Below are positions 19,025 to 29,685 of a stretch of DNA of 64,000 bases, one piece after another. The translations under genes and the position numbers were made by a program. The DNA comes from Gilliamella sp. wkB178 (GTDB lineage: Bacteria; Pseudomonadota; Gammaproteobacteria; Enterobacterales; Orbaceae): positions 62,001 to 126,000 of the forward strand of contig NZ_LZGK01000016.1 of assembly GCF_001690705.1 (NCBI RefSeq), written 5' to 3'. Below the pieces are notes generated by a model. The model was not told the DNA's origin. It searched no databases and saw nothing but the letters and a program-made list of their open reading frames with translations. Each line of letters opens with the position of its first letter. Position 1 is the stretch's first letter.

Positions 19025-19675
19025 ATGACGGGATCTTTTATTATCAATAATCTGGCAGGTTTACTGATAATTACATCTGTTTTAACGATTATCGTACGCA
19101 AAATTTCCAGCACGATTGTGATGTATAGTTTACAGTCGTTAGTCTTGGTAATGATAATGTTTGCAATTGGTAATTATTTTGCCACCAGTGAACTGTATAG
19201 TTGGGCGATAACAGCAATTCTAACCAAAGTGATATTGGTACCACTAATAGTCTACCTAACTTACAGAAAAATGAAAAAAGCAAAAATTGAAGGTGGAGTC
19301 ATACCGGTACCAATTATTGTTATCTTGGCTGCTTTGATCATGTTAGCTTGTCATTTTGTAGTTCAACCAGTAGAGCTACCCTTAGTTAGTGAATTGAAAC
19401 CAGTTTTAGCTGTATCTTTAGGTCATTTTTTAATTGGTTTAATGTGTATTATTAGTCAACGTAATATTCTTAAACAAATTTTTGGTTATTGTTTAATGGA
19501 AAATGGTTCAAGTTTAACTTTAGCGTTGTTAGCTAATAGGGTTCCAAAACTAGTTGAAATTGGAGTTACAACTGATGCAATTTTTGCCGTCGTTGTGATG
19601 TGTTATTTTGCAAGGCGAATTTATTGTGTGCTTCATACACTTGATGCCAATAAACTTAATACATTGAAAGGATAG
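19025..19675 (+). CDS. hyfE: FHL-2 membrane subunit HyfE
   Basis: Small NuoK-related membrane subunit specific to Hyf-type complexes. From ATG 19025 the protein is 216 aa, exactly the E. coli HyfE length, and begins MTGSFIINNLAG versus MTGSMIVNNLAG. I therefore prefer it to the overlapping ATG at 19013. A TGGAG Shine-Dalgarno at 19014-19018 fits this choice. The block GHFLIGLMCIISQRNILKQ and the following GYCLMENGS are highly conserved. Several membrane helices are evident. Confidence 0.92.
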   Translation: MTGSFIINNLAGLLIITSVLTIIVRKISSTIVMYSLQSLVLVMIMFAIGNYFATSELYSWAITAILTKVILVPLIVYLTYRKMKKAKIEGGVIPVPIIVILAALIMLACHFVVQPVELPLVSELKPVLAVSLGHFLIGLMCIISQRNILKQIFGYCLMENGSSLTLALLANRVPKLVEIGVTTDAIFAVVVMCYFARRIYCVLHTLDANKLNTLKG

Positions 19676-19681
19676 ATCATC

Positions 19682-21304
19682 ATGAATGATACATTAATGT
19701 TATATTTGTTATTAATTATACCGTTATGTTTTTCTGTGATCTGTTTTTTATGCAGTTTAGCAAGTAACGGTCTTGTTAAAGTGGTACACGGTATCAATGT
19801 AATAGGTTTAGTAGCCTTAGTTGCAGTTGCTGCGAGTGTATTATTTAAAATACATCTTGATGGTCAAATTTTATCAGCAAACTTATGGTGGCATATTGAT
19901 ACGCTTGGAGCACTATTTTTAGGCATTTTAGCCGTTATCGGTTTTATAACTGGATTGTACTCCGTGGGTTATATGAATCATGAGGTTGAATATGGTGAAG
20001 TGTCCCCGAAAACACTTTGTTATTACTACGGCTTTTTCCATTTGTTTTTATTTACTATGTTAATTGCCATAACTACGAATAATTTAATTTTAATGTGGGT
20101 TGCAATTGAAGCTACAACGTTAAGTTCAACTTTTCTTGTAGGTTTATACGGTCAAAAATCTTCTTTAGAAGCTGCATGGAAATATATTGTAGTTTGTACT
20201 ATAGGTGTTGCATTTGGTTTATATGGAACAATCCTAGTTTATTCAAATGCAGCCAATGTTATGCTTGACCCAAGTATGGCCATCTTTTGGACTGAAGTAG
20301 TTAAACATCCGCAAATACTTGATGCAACCTTGATGCATATTGCATTTGTCTTTGTTTTACTTGGTTTTGGTACTAAAATGGGATTATTCCCTATGCATGC
20401 TTGGTTGCCAGATGCACATAGTGAAGCACCAAGCCCAACCAGTGCCTTGCTTTCCGCCGTCCTATTAAATTGTGCTTTGTTAGTGATTTTACGTTATTAC
20501 ATTATTATTAGCGGTTCTATTGACGGCAGTTTTTTACGTAATTTATTGTTAATATTTGGATTCTTATCAGTAGGTGTGGCTGCGTTTTTCATTGTAGTAC
20601 AACGTGATATGAAGCGTTTACTAGCATATTCTAGTGTGGAGAACATGGGCATCGTAGCTATTGCAATTGGTGTTGGTGGACCATTTGGTGTCTTGGCTGC
20701 GTTATTACATACACTTAATCATAGCTTAGCTAAAACTTTATTATTCTGTGGCTCTGGTAATGTATTATTAAAATATGGTACCCGCGATATTTTTACCGTT
20801 CGTGGTTTATTAAAAGTAGCACCATTAACTGCAGTATTATTTGCTGGAGGAGCCTTAGCCTTAGGTGGTATGCCTCCATTTAATGTGTTTGTTAGTGAGT
20901 TTATGTTAGTAGTAGCTACACTTAAAACCAGTTCTATTTGGTTAGCTTTACTATTACTGTTGCTTTTAACCATTGTGTTAGCAGGTCTAGTTAGAATGGT
21001 TGCTAAAGTGACTTTTGGGCAGGCACCTGAACAAGTTGCGAAAGGTGAGTTAGGATTACTAACTACAGTACCAATGGCGTTATTGATTATTATGATGTTA
21101 GTTATGGGTATTTGTATTCCTAAACCAATTCAACAACTATTAAATAATGCTACAGCAATTGTACTTACCTATGATGCGCCAACTGCGTCAGTTAATAATA
21201 GTGATGAATTATCTGCACCGCAAGATCACTCTTTACAGTCAGGAATTATCACGCAAACATCTAGAATTGTTTTAGACTCATTACAACGGGAGAGCATAAA
21301 GTGA
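19682..21304 (+). CDS. hyfF: FHL-2 antiporter-like membrane subunit HyfF
   Basis: A third NuoL/M/N-like subunit. At 540 aa it is near E. coli HyfF (526). It shows the family motifs [20 protein letters not shown] and [18 protein letters not shown] and an otherwise hydrophobic profile. HyfB, HyfD and HyfF together give the enlarged membrane arm thought to make FHL-2 a better ion pump than FHL-1. Its stop overlaps the hyfG GTG start by 4 bases (GTGA). Confidence 0.94.
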   Translation: MNDTLMLYLLLIIPLCFSVICFLCSLASNGLVKVVHGINVIGLVALVAVAASVLFKIHLDGQILSANLWWHIDTLGALFLGILAVIGFITGLYSVGYMNHEVEYGEVSPKTLCYYYGFFHLFLFTMLIAITTNNLILMWVAIEATTLSSTFLVGLYGQKSSLEAAWKYIVVCTIGVAFGLYGTILVYSNAANVMLDPSMAIFWTEVVKHPQILDATLMHIAFVFVLLGFGTKMGLFPMHAWLPDAHSEAPSPTSALLSAVLLNCALLVILRYYIIISGSIDGSFLRNLLLIFGFLSVGVAAFFIVVQRDMKRLLAYSSVENMGIVAIAIGVGGPFGVLAALLHTLNHSLAKTLLFCGSGNVLLKYGTRDIFTVRGLLKVAPLTAVLFAGGALALGGMPPFNVFVSEFMLVVATLKTSSIWLALLLLLLLTIVLAGLVRMVAKVTFGQAPEQVAKGELGLLTTVPMALLIIMMLVMGICIPKPIQQLLNNATAIVLTYDAPTASVNNSDELSAPQDHSLQSGIITQTSRIVLDSLQRESIK

Positions 21305-23046
21305 CACTAGAAACGGTATTAAATAATCAGTCTAAAAATCAGCAATTACTGGGTGATAATTATGTTACTCAGGTTAGAAATCGTTTTCCACATGCAGTAA
21401 TAGAGGAAGAACGTCAAACCTATAATCAACTAACAATTACAGTTGATTTAAATAGCTTGCCACAAGTTGTAGCCTATCTTTATTACGAATTAGGTGGTTG
21501 GTTACCTGTGCTCTTTGGTAATGATGAACGCTCTTTAAATGGTCACTTCGCCATTTATTATGCTTTATCTATGGAAGAGGGGGAAAAATGTTGGGTAGTC
21601 GTTAAAGCATTTGTCGATCCAATTAGCGCTGAATTTCCTTCAGTTACTCCATTGGTACCCGCTGCTGTATGGGGAGAACGTGAAATTCGTGATATGTACG
21701 GTCTAACACCAGTAGGTATTCCTGATGCTCGCCGTTTAGTGTTACCTGATGATTGGCCAGATGAACTTTACCCATTACGTAAAGATACTATGGACTATCG
21801 TCAACGCCCAGCGCCAACTACCAATAATGATACTTATCCGTTTTTAAATGAATTAGGTGATAAAGATAACCGTATAGTTCCTATTGGACCAATGCATGTT
21901 ACTTCAGATGAACCTGGTCACTTTAGATTATTTGTTGATGGTGAACAAATAATCGATGCCGATTATCGATTGTTTTATGTGCATCGAGGTATGGAAAAAG
22001 TAGCCGAAAATCGCATGGGCTATAATGAAGTGACCTTTTTAGCTGATAGGGTATGTGGTATTTGTGGTTATGCACATAGTGTTGCCTATGCTAATTCAGT
22101 TGAAAATGCTTTAGGTATTGAAGTTCCAGCACGAGGACAGATGATCCGTAGCATTTTGCTCGAAATAGAACGTTTGCATAGCCATTTATTAAATTTAGGA
22201 TTAAGTTGCCACTTTACTGGTTTTGATGGCGGATTCCAGCAATTCTTCAGAGTACGTGAAAAGTCAATGATGTTAGCTGAATTGCTAACAGGGGCAAGAA
22301 AAACTTATGGCATGAACCTTATTGGTGGTATTAGACGAGATATTCTTAAAGAAGCTAGGATTACAACAATAAAAGTATTACAAGAAATGCGTAAAGAAGT
22401 AATTGAGCTTGTTGAAATGTTAGTTGGTACCCCAAATTTTGAACAGCGTACTAAAGGTGTAGGGATTTTAGATAAGAAAATTGCTCGTGATTTTAGCCCG
22501 GTAGGACCTATGATTCGAGCAAGTGGTTTTAAACGCGATGTTAGGTTTGATCATCCTTATGCGGGTTATAACTTATTACCGAAACATTTAATTAGTTATG
22601 ATTCATGTGATGTCGCTGCTCGAGTTATGGTGCGAGTGGAAGAAACTCTTGATTCTATAGCTATATGCGAATATGCACTGGATAACTTACCAAGTGGTCC
22701 TCTATTAGTAGAAGGATTTACTTACCAACCACATAAATTTGCACTTGGTTTTACAGAAGCTCCTCGTGGTGAGGATGTGCATTGGAGCATGACCGGTAAT
22801 AATCAAAAATTATTCCGTTGGCGTTGTAGGGCGGCTACCTATGCTAATTGGCCAGTACTCAGATATATGTTACGTGGTAATACTGTATCTGATGCACCAT
22901 TAATTATTGGTAGTTTAGATCCTTGTTATTCTTGTACTGACCGGGTGACTTTAGTTGATGTACGTAAACAAAAATCTGTAACTGTACCTTATAAAGAGAT
23001 TGAACGTTATGGTATTGAGCGTGTTAATTCGCCAGTAAAACCATAG
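21301..23046 (+). CDS. hyfG: NiFe hydrogenase large subunit HyfG
   Basis: Catalytic subunit reducing protons to H2. A GTG start overlaps the hyfF stop by 4 bases. The first ~170 residues resemble NuoC ([12 protein letters not shown]), and the rest is NuoD/NiFe large subunit. The proximal Ni ligands are in [12 protein letters not shown] near residue 248. The distal pair is in DPCYSC near residue 539, followed by a ~40-residue tail that the HycI protease would remove after Ni insertion. At 581 aa it compares with 555 for HyfG and 569 for HycE. All four active-site cysteines are present. Confidence 0.95.
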   Translation: MTLETVLNNQSKNQQLLGDNYVTQVRNRFPHAVIEEERQTYNQLTITVDLNSLPQVVAYLYYELGGWLPVLFGNDERSLNGHFAIYYALSMEEGEKCWVVVKAFVDPISAEFPSVTPLVPAAVWGEREIRDMYGLTPVGIPDARRLVLPDDWPDELYPLRKDTMDYRQRPAPTTNNDTYPFLNELGDKDNRIVPIGPMHVTSDEPGHFRLFVDGEQIIDADYRLFYVHRGMEKVAENRMGYNEVTFLADRVCGICGYAHSVAYANSVENALGIEVPARGQMIRSILLEIERLHSHLLNLGLSCHFTGFDGGFQQFFRVREKSMMLAELLTGARKTYGMNLIGGIRRDILKEARITTIKVLQEMRKEVIELVEMLVGTPNFEQRTKGVGILDKKIARDFSPVGPMIRASGFKRDVRFDHPYAGYNLLPKHLISYDSCDVAARVMVRVEETLDSIAICEYALDNLPSGPLLVEGFTYQPHKFALGFTEAPRGEDVHWSMTGNNQKLFRWRCRAATYANWPVLRYMLRGNTVSDAPLIIGSLDPCYSCTDRVTLVDVRKQKSVTVPYKEIERYGIERVNSPVKP

Positions 23047-23057
23047 AGGACAAAAAG

Positions 23058-23624
23058 ATGTTAAAACTGTTGAAGATAATACACAAAGTAGGCGATACAA
23101 CGGTTAAATATCCGTTTAAACCACTGGAATTACCGCCAGGTTTTCGTGGTAAACCTCATTATAATCCGGATCAGTGTATTGCTTGTGGATCTTGTACCGC
23201 AGCTTGTCCTGCTAATGCGTTGACTATGCAAACAAACACCAAAAAAGGTAAACGTGAATGGCAATTATTCGTTGGTCGCTGCATATTCTGTGGTCGTTGT
23301 GAAGAGGTTTGCCCGACCCGTGCTATTGAATTATCGCCAGAATTTGAATTGGCTGTAATGAACAAAAATGATTTATATGAACGAGCAACTTTTTCATTGG
23401 CTAAATGCCATGTTTGTGAGCGTTTTTTTGCACCACAAAAAGAGATTGATTATGTTATGGCATTATTAATCCATGCTGGATTAGATGAACAGGAAGTGTT
23501 ATCAAGACGAGAACAATTTGAAACTTGTCCGGAATGTAAACGTCGTCAAAATATTGTCGATAAAAGTAATGTGCTATTAAGTAAATATGTGCAATCAGGA
23601 GTAGAAAATGGAACTGAAAAATAA
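23058..23624 (+). CDS. hyfH: FHL-2 iron-sulfur subunit HyfH (NuoI-like)
   Basis: Two-cluster ferredoxin of the NuoI/HycF type linking the electron-input ferredoxins to the hydrogenase. At 188 aa it is the family length (181 in E. coli). The [4Fe-4S] motifs are [16 protein letters not shown] and [16 protein letters not shown]. The C-terminal half has extra CxxC pairs (CHVC and CPEC) that may hold a further metal. It overlaps the 5' end of hyfI by 17 bp. Confidence 0.93.
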   Translation: MLKLLKIIHKVGDTTVKYPFKPLELPPGFRGKPHYNPDQCIACGSCTAACPANALTMQTNTKKGKREWQLFVGRCIFCGRCEEVCPTRAIELSPEFELAVMNKNDLYERATFSLAKCHVCERFFAPQKEIDYVMALLIHAGLDEQEVLSRREQFETCPECKRRQNIVDKSNVLLSKYVQSGVENGTEK

Positions 23625-24411
23625 TATTGAACATAATAGTCTTTTGCATTACACACCAAACCCTATTGTAGTTGATGAACAAATTAGTAAACTTAAAGAA
23701 ACATTACTTAAAAAAATAAAACGTTCCGCTTATGTTTATCGTGTCGACTGCGGAGGGTGTAATGGTTGTGAAATTGAAATTTTTGCGGCAATCACACCAC
23801 TTTTTGATGCAGAACGTTTTGGAATCAAAGTTGTACCATCACCAAGGCATGCAGATATTTTGATTTTTACTGGTGCAGTAACACGTTCAATGCGAATGCC
23901 AGCCTTACGGGCATATCATAGTGCACCTGATCCTAAAATTTGCATCTCATATGGTGCTTGTGGTTGTGGTGGCGGTATATTTCATGATTTATATTGTGTT
24001 TGGGGTGGTAGCGATAAAATTGTACCTATTGATGTTTATATTCCAGGGTGCCCACCAACACCAGCAGCAACCATTTATGGTTTCGCGGTAGCCCTTGGTT
24101 TATTGGAACAAAAATTAAAAGGTCATGATTACGATCAAACTAGTAGTGAACACGTTAAAGTACTTCACCCAAATATTCCGGTTGAGGCTAGAATTATTGT
24201 TGAGCGCGAAGCAAGAAAAATGGTTGGTTATTACCAAGGTAAACATATCAGTGATAAAATTATGTCATTAATTGAAAATAATTCGCCTACAGAATTTGAA
24301 AGTAAACTTGCAGAATGGCTAGATACAGAGCAAGATCCACGTTTGTCTGAAGTTGTAAACCGATTGCAAACAGTATTTTATAGTTTGCTTAAAGGAGAAT
24401 ATCATGGCTGA
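23608..24411 (+). CDS. hyfI: NiFe hydrogenase small subunit HyfI
   Basis: NuoB-like small subunit carrying the cluster next to the NiFe site. At 267 aa it is near E. coli HyfI (252). Ligands are visible in [13 protein letters not shown], in [12 protein letters not shown] and in [10 protein letters not shown]. No Tat signal peptide is present, consistent with a complex facing the cytoplasm. Overlaps with hyfH (17 bp) and hyfJ (8 bp) show a tightly packed operon. Confidence 0.94.
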   Translation: MELKNNIEHNSLLHYTPNPIVVDEQISKLKETLLKKIKRSAYVYRVDCGGCNGCEIEIFAAITPLFDAERFGIKVVPSPRHADILIFTGAVTRSMRMPALRAYHSAPDPKICISYGACGCGGGIFHDLYCVWGGSDKIVPIDVYIPGCPPTPAATIYGFAVALGLLEQKLKGHDYDQTSSEHVKVLHPNIPVEARIIVEREARKMVGYYQGKHISDKIMSLIENNSPTEFESKLAEWLDTEQDPRLSEVVNRLQTVFYSLLKGEYHG

Positions 24412-24811
24412 TCAGGTGCTATTTTATTCACTTAATCAGAAATTTGTTGAACAAGAAACCGATATTCCACCACAAGCGGAACAGGTAATGTATTACTCTT
24501 TAGCAATTGGTCATCATGTTGGGGTAATAGATTGTTTAAAAAGTGTTTTAACCTGTCCTACTGATGAATATATGCATTGGATCGATTATATATCTGCTAC
24601 TCCAGAAGCTCATGCCAAATTAGCTAGATTATTAAAATTTGGCGAAATTAGCATTGATATTACCCATGTGAATTTATTGGCTAATGCTTTTATGCAGCAA
24701 CGCGATAAGATGGTTTCACCATATAAAGAATGGACTGAAACATTATTGCAATTATTTCAAGCCATGACTAAAGAACCAGCTATGTATTTAATGATTAAAA
24801 GAGTAAAATAG
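24404..24811 (+). CDS. hyfJ: FHL accessory protein HyfJ/HycH
   Basis: Processing or assembly protein of the HycH/HyfJ family, needed for large-subunit maturation though its exact activity is unclear. At 135 aa it matches HycH (136) and HyfJ (137). Recognition relies on length, position between hyfI and hycI, and family-like text ([19 protein letters not shown]). It is one base away from the hycI start. Confidence 0.85.
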   Translation: MADQVLFYSLNQKFVEQETDIPPQAEQVMYYSLAIGHHVGVIDCLKSVLTCPTDEYMHWIDYISATPEAHAKLARLLKFGEISIDITHVNLLANAFMQQRDKMVSPYKEWTETLLQLFQAMTKEPAMYLMIKRVK

Positions 24812-24812
24812 T

Positions 24813-25289
24813 ATGAGTATTAATCATCAGTATACAGGAATTATTCTTACTGTTGGAAATAGTATGATGGGTGATGACGGTGCTGGTCCATTGTTAGCTG
24901 AAAAATTGCAACAACAGCCAATTGCCCAGTGGCTTGTCATTGATGGTGGTAGTGCCCCAGAAAATGTGGTGCATAATATTCGCCAGCTTAAGCCGAAACA
25001 ACTATTGATTGTCGACGCAACTGAAATGGGGCTAAACCCTGGTGAGATTCGTTTTGTAGATACTGATTTAATCGCTGAGATGTTTTTGATGAATACTCAT
25101 AATATGCCTTTAACATTCTTAGTAGATCAGTTAAAAGAGGATGTACCCGTAATCGATTTTTTAGGAATACAGCCTGATATTGTTGGCTTCTACTACCCTA
25201 TGACCGAAAAGGTAAAAGCGGGGGTAGATAAGATCTATGATGCGCTTAAATCAAATCGTTTAAAGACTGAATTTACTGCATTGAATTAG
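24813..25289 (+). CDS. hycI: Hydrogenase large-subunit maturation protease HycI
   Basis: Nickel-dependent endopeptidase that removes the C-terminal tail of the large subunit after Ni insertion. At 158 aa it matches HycI (156). The N-terminal GNSMMGDDGAGPLLAE carries the metal-binding Asp. DATEMG and the NTHNMPLTFL segment hold the other usual ligand positions. HyfG retains a tail after DPCYSC, so a substrate is present in the same operon. Confidence 0.94.
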   Translation: MSINHQYTGIILTVGNSMMGDDGAGPLLAEKLQQQPIAQWLVIDGGSAPENVVHNIRQLKPKQLLIVDATEMGLNPGEIRFVDTDLIAEMFLMNTHNMPLTFLVDQLKEDVPVIDFLGIQPDIVGFYYPMTEKVKAGVDKIYDALKSNRLKTEFTALN

Positions 25290-25299
25290 GGAGATAATT

Positions 25300-25800
25300 A
25301 TGAACCAGTTTATCAGTGCTAATATTAATGCCTGTATTGGTTGTAAAACTTGTGAAATCGCTTGCGTGCTTTCCCATAAAGATGAGTTAACAACATTAGA
25401 AGCAGCACATTTCAATGCGCGCATCAAGTTAACCTTTACCCGTGATGTGACTATTCCGGTTATGTGTCGCCAATGTGAGGATGCAGCTTGTGTCGCAGCT
25501 TGTCCTAATGGCGCATTAATTGAACAAGATAATAGTGTTACAATGATACAAGATAAATGTATTGGTTGTAAGACTTGTGTTTTAGCTTGCCCATATGGAG
25601 CAATAGATATCAAAATGCGTCAAGTCCCTTTAACTATAAATGGTTACCCATTTGGAGTTAAATATAAAGCTGAAATAATGAAGTGTGATTTATGTAGTGA
25701 TAATGCTACTGGCCCAGCTTGCGTACATGCATGCCCAACTAATGCATTATCATTCAATAAAATAGATAATTTGGAAGAAATGAAAGAGCGTGTCAATTAA
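25300..25800 (+). CDS. hydN: HydN-like four-cluster ferredoxin, electron carrier for FdhF
   Basis: Polyferredoxin expected to accept electrons from formate dehydrogenase H. At 166 aa it is near E. coli HydN (175). It has four cysteine groups: CIGCKTCEIAC, CRQCEDAACVAAC, CIGCKTCVLAC and CDLCSDNATGPACVHAC. It lies 102 bp upstream of fdhF, the same hydN-fdhF pairing used in E. coli. It is paralogous to hyfA in the same operon, and either could be the direct FdhF partner. Confidence 0.87.
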   Translation: MNQFISANINACIGCKTCEIACVLSHKDELTTLEAAHFNARIKLTFTRDVTIPVMCRQCEDAACVAACPNGALIEQDNSVTMIQDKCIGCKTCVLACPYGAIDIKMRQVPLTINGYPFGVKYKAEIMKCDLCSDNATGPACVHACPTNALSFNKIDNLEEMKERVN

Positions 25801-25835
25801 CGTTTAAACGGTAATGATACACTCACTTAATAATC

Positions 25836-25881
25836 TATTAGATCATAGTAAAATAATTATTATTTATTTTATTAGATCATA
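25836..25881. repeat. Pair of 12-bp direct repeats upstream of fdhF
   Basis: TATTAGATCATA occurs at 25836-25847 and again at 25870-25881, 34 bp apart start to start. Both lie in the short hydN-fdhF spacer. The spacing is close to three helical turns, which suits a regulator binding one face. No sigma-54 promoter was found in this spacer. Confidence 0.6.
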
Positions 25882-25902
25882 ATATAGTTTAAGGAGTTTA
25901 AC

Positions 25903-28116
25903 ATGAAAAAAGTGATAGAGGTTTGCCCATATTGCGCATCTGGCTGCAAAATTAGTTTGCACGTCCAAGATAATCGGGTAGTGGGTGCTGAAGGCGCTAA
26001 TGGGTTAACTAATGAAGGTGAATTATGTTTGAAAGGCCTTTATGGTTGGGATTTTATTAATGACACCAAGATTTTAACTCCGCGTTTACGTAATCCAATG
26101 ATTCGTCGTGAAAAAGGCGGAAAACTTGAACCAGTATCTTGGCAAGAAGCAATTAGTTTTACTGCCAGTAAATTAAAAGCAATTAAAGAAAAGTATGGTC
26201 CTGATTCCATTATGTGTTCTGGTTCATCACGTAGTACTGGTAATGAAACCAATTATGTGATGCAAAAGTTTGCCAGAGCAGTAATTGGTACTAATAACGT
26301 TGACTGCTGTGCTAGGGTCTGACATGGTCCTTCTGTTGCAGGTCTGCAACTTTCAGTAGGTGGCGGTGCCATGAGTAACTCAATCGTTGAGATTGAGGAC
26401 ACTAAATGTATCTTTGTTTTTGGCTGGAATCCAGCAACGTCCCATCCAATTATTGCCCGTCGTATAGTGCGAGCGAAGGAGAAAGGGGCAAAAGTAATAG
26501 TTTGTGATCCAAGAAAGATTGAAACAGCGCGTATTGCTGATCTTTATGTGCCATTGAAGAATGGTAGTAACATTGCTTTCTTAAATGCGGTTGCTCACGT
26601 ACTTATAGAAGAAGATCTGATTAACCACAGTTTTATCGAAAAATATACTGACGGTTTTGATGACCTTAAACAAATTGTTTCAACTTATACACCAGAATCA
26701 GTACAAGAATTAACTGGTATAGAACCAGATGTTATTCGTCAGGTAGCACGAATGTATGCAACTTCTCCAGCATCAGGAATATTCTGGGGAATGGGAGTAT
26801 GTCAATTCTATCAAGGGGTTGAAACAGTACGTGCATTGGCTAGTTTAGCACTATTAACTGGTCAAATTGGTCGCCCTAATACTGGCTTAGCTCCGGTACG
26901 CGGTCAAAATAATGTACAAGGTGCATGTGATATGGGGGCATTACCTAATCAGTTCCCAGGTTATCAAAATGTTACTGATGATGCAGTAAGGGCTAAATTT
27001 GCTAAAGCTTGGGGAGTAGAATCACTACCAGATAAAGTGGGAGCATATTTAAGTGAAGTAGCCATGAATGCTGAAAAAGGAAAATTGAAAGCATTTTACT
27101 GTATGGGTGAAGATCCACTACAAACGGAACCTGATTTATCAGCAGTAAGGCGTGGATTTAGCGAACTTGAATTATTTATTGTGCAAGATGTCTTTATGAC
27201 CAAAACTGCAGCGGCTGCCGATGTTATTTTACCGGCAACCACATGGGGTGAACATGAAGGAGTCTATTCTGCAGCGGATCGTGGTTTCCAACGCTTCTAT
27301 AAAGCAGTTGAACCAAAAGGTGATGTTAAAGTTGACTGGCAAATTATTAGCTTGTTAGCTACTGAACTTGGTTATCCAATGCATTATAACAACACTAAAG
27401 AAATTTGGGACGAGTTACGCGAATTATGTCCAAAATATTATGGTGCAACTTATGAAAAACTCGATGCTAATGGTGGATTAGGTTATATTCAATGGCCTTG
27501 CCCAACTTTAGATTCGCCAGGTTCTCGTTACTTATATGACGATGGTCATGGTGGAGTTAAATTTGATACCCCAGATGGTAAAGGGCAAATATTTACCTGT
27601 GAATGGGTAGCACCAGTTGAAAAAACTAGTAGCGAGTTTCCATTGGTATTGGCAACAGTTCGTGAAGTTGGTCACTATTCTTGCCGTTCAATGACTGGTA
27701 ACTGTCGTGCTTTAGCTGCATTAGCCGATGAACCTGGTTATATTCAAATGAATACAGATGATGCAAGGGAACTGAATATTGAAAATGATGAATTGGTTTG
27801 GGTTGAATCTCACCACGGAAAAGTCATCACTCGAGCTTCAGTTAGTGATAGAACCAATAAAGGTGCAGTTTATATGACCTACCAATGGTGGATTGGTGCT
27901 TGTAATGAGCTAGTAGGTGAAAATCTTAGCAAGATAACCAAAACACCTGAGTATAAATATGTACCGGTACGCGTATTAGCCATTGAAGATCAATTATCGG
28001 CAGAACGTTATGTAAAAGAGGAGTATAGTCAACTTAAATATCGTTTACGTCAGGAAACAGAGAATGGCACATTAATAACTAATCTTGCTCCAAAAGCCAT
28101 TGTTAATGCCAAATAG
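25903..28116 (+). CDS. fdhF: Formate dehydrogenase H, selenocysteine-containing
   Basis: Molybdenum/tungsten bis-MGD formate dehydrogenase, the formate-oxidising part of FHL. The gene is split by an in-frame TGA at 26320-26322, codon 140, exactly where E. coli FdhF has Sec140 (DCCARV-U-HGPSV). It should be read through as selenocysteine, giving about 737 aa. The [4Fe-4S] ligands Cys8, Cys11, Cys15 and Cys42, Lys44, and the His following Sec are all present. A SECIS hairpin follows the UGA directly. An AAGGAG Shine-Dalgarno precedes the ATG. The second half is intact (Molybdopterin and C-terminal dinucleotide-binding domains), so this is not a pseudogene. Confidence 0.97.
26320..26361 (+). promoter_or_regulatory. 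Bacterial SECIS element in fdhF
   Basis: Starting at the UGA Sec codon, the RNA can fold into the bacterial SECIS. Its apical stem is GTTGCA (26335-26340), the loop GGTC (26341-26344) and the partner TGCAAC (26345-26350), a perfect 6-bp stem. The GGUC loop and upper stem are the SelB-binding part in E. coli fdhF. Distance from UGA to the apical stem is equivalent to E. coli. Confidence 0.9.
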
Positions 28117-28512
28117 TTTAGGAGTAATATTAACTTGTTAATTATGTGATACCAAAACCATCATCACCTTAAAAAGTGATGATGGTATTAAGCTAATAAT
28201 TTGATATGTCATTACTTTTTAGCTTGTCGCTGCCTCTCCCAATAGTCACTCCTGATAATAGTAACCAAAAAATAAAGTGTAATTAATCGGCCTTAGTTGA
28301 TTTGACCTGTGTGATCAATGAGCTATCGTTTTTATTAATTGCTGTATATAGTTTTATTTAGAGTTTAAAAGTTGCTTACATCTATACTTAGTTTTTATTT
28401 AAGTTAAAAGTGTAACTATTCGATATATAACTGATTAACTACACAATAATAAGTAGCATTAAAATTTTATATTTAATTATCATTAACAATTCATAGCTAT
28501 GGGATTATTTAT
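28117..28512. other. Gap between fdhF and yedE (396 bp)
   Basis: No convincing gene. It begins with a hairpin (28157-28186). A 26-codon minus-strand frame (28212-28292) with no ATG encodes a short hydrophobic stretch ending in a basic tail (YWERQRQAKK). It could be a relic of a membrane protein end but is too short to call. The rest is AT-rich leader before yedE. Confidence 0.5.
28157..28186 (+). terminator. Hairpin after fdhF
   Basis: ACCATCATCAC (28157-28167) pairs perfectly with GTGATGATGGT (28176-28186) around an eight-base loop. There is no long T run after it, so it may act as a terminator or an RNA-stabilising hairpin at the end of the FHL operon. Confidence 0.5.
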
Positions 28513-29589
28513 ATGGAAAACAAAAAAAGTTTGGTACTTTTAATAATTACAGGCGGACTAATTGGTCTGATTGCAATTATATTAATGACATTGGGGAACC
28601 CTCCTAATATGGGTATTTGTGCAGCTTGTTTCTTACGTGATACCGCAGGTGCACTTGGGTTAGATAATGCGGCGGCTGTTCAATACATACGCCCTGAAAT
28701 TATTGGCTTTGTGCTTGGATCTTTCCTATTAACTATGGGGAAAAGAGAGTTTCAGGCAAGTGGTGGTAGTGCACCATTATTACGCTTTGTTATTGGTTTT
28801 TTTGTAATGATTGGTGCACTGGTTTTTTTAGGTTGCCCGTTGCGAATGGTGTTACGCTTAGCTGCAGGTGATCTTAACGCCTTAGTTGGTTTATTTGGAT
28901 TTATTGCCGGTATTGGTTTAGGCTGTATATTCCTTACAAAAGGTTATTCATTAGGCACATCAGCTAGTCAACCTAAAGCTAATGGTATGGTAATGCCAGT
29001 TATAGCGGCAATTTTATTAGTGTTTTTATTAGTTCGTCCGGCATTTATACTATTTAGTAGTAAAGGTCCGGGCTCACTCCATGCGCCAATTTGGATCTCA
29101 TTAATAGCTGGATTAGTAATCGGTGCCTTTGTACAACGCAGTCGTTTATGTATGTCCGGTGGTATTCGTAACCTTATCTTACTAAGAAGTGGCACCTTAT
29201 TATCAGGCTATATAGCTATATTTGTTGTGGCATTAATTGCTAACTTATTTATTGGAAACTTCAATTTAAGTTTCGATAATCAACCTATTGCTCATACTGA
29301 TTCAGTATGGAATTTCCTAGGTATGGCTTTGGTAGGTTTTGGTTCAATTCTAATTGGTGGTTGCCCATTACGTCAGTTAGTTATGGCAGGTGAAGGCAAT
29401 TCTGACGCAGCAATTGTTGTGTTAGGCTTTTTAGTTGGCGGTGCAACAGCCCATAACTTTGGTATTGCAGCCTCCCCGGCTGGAGTTCCGGCTAATGGTC
29501 AAATTGCTGTAATTATAGGTTTTGTCGTGTTGGCGCTTATTGCTGCAACTAATTGTAAGTTGTTTAGTGGTATAAAAGCGACCGCCTAA
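28513..29589 (+). CDS. yedE: YedE-family putative selenium transporter
   Basis: Polytopic inner-membrane protein of the YedE/YeeE (sulfur/selenium transport) family. At 358 aa, repeated Gly-rich helices carry conserved cysteines in NMGICAACFLRD, FLGCPLRM and IGGCPLRQLV. YedE members are known to co-occur with selenium metabolism, and its place directly after the fdhF/Sec genes supports a selenium-uptake role. The usual TusA-like neighbour YedF is not seen here. The transported species is inferred, not shown. Confidence 0.82.
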   Translation: MENKKSLVLLIITGGLIGLIAIILMTLGNPPNMGICAACFLRDTAGALGLDNAAAVQYIRPEIIGFVLGSFLLTMGKREFQASGGSAPLLRFVIGFFVMIGALVFLGCPLRMVLRLAAGDLNALVGLFGFIAGIGLGCIFLTKGYSLGTSASQPKANGMVMPVIAAILLVFLLVRPAFILFSSKGPGSLHAPIWISLIAGLVIGAFVQRSRLCMSGGIRNLILLRSGTLLSGYIAIFVVALIANLFIGNFNLSFDNQPIAHTDSVWNFLGMALVGFGSILIGGCPLRQLVMAGEGNSDAAIVVLGFLVGGATAHNFGIAASPAGVPANGQIAVIIGFVVLALIAATNCKLFSGIKATA

Positions 29590-29621
29590 ATTTAACTTAA
29601 TTAACAAGACTTAGTTAAAAT

Positions 29622-29648
29622 AAAAACCTGCTGTTAGTAGGTTTTTAT
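29622..29648. terminator. Rho-independent terminator between yedE and the GNAT gene
   Basis: AAAAACCTGCT (29622-29632) pairs with AGTAGGTTTTT (29636-29646), a strong stem with a three-base loop and U run on both strands. It separates the convergent yedE and acetyltransferase genes. Confidence 0.8.
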
Positions 29649-29685
29649 TTGATTATATATTATGTGGTATCAATTGCAAAAATTT

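Noticed and set aside
26320..26322. In-frame TGA read as a nonsense mutation making fdhF a pseudogene
   Set aside because: It is at codon 140 in the conserved Sec context, is followed by a SECIS hairpin, and the window has SelA, SelB, SelD and tRNA-Sec.
28212..28292. Micro-ORF on the minus strand encoding a short hydrophobic peptide
   Set aside because: 26 codons, no ATG, and no visible Shine-Dalgarno; noted only in the gap entry.
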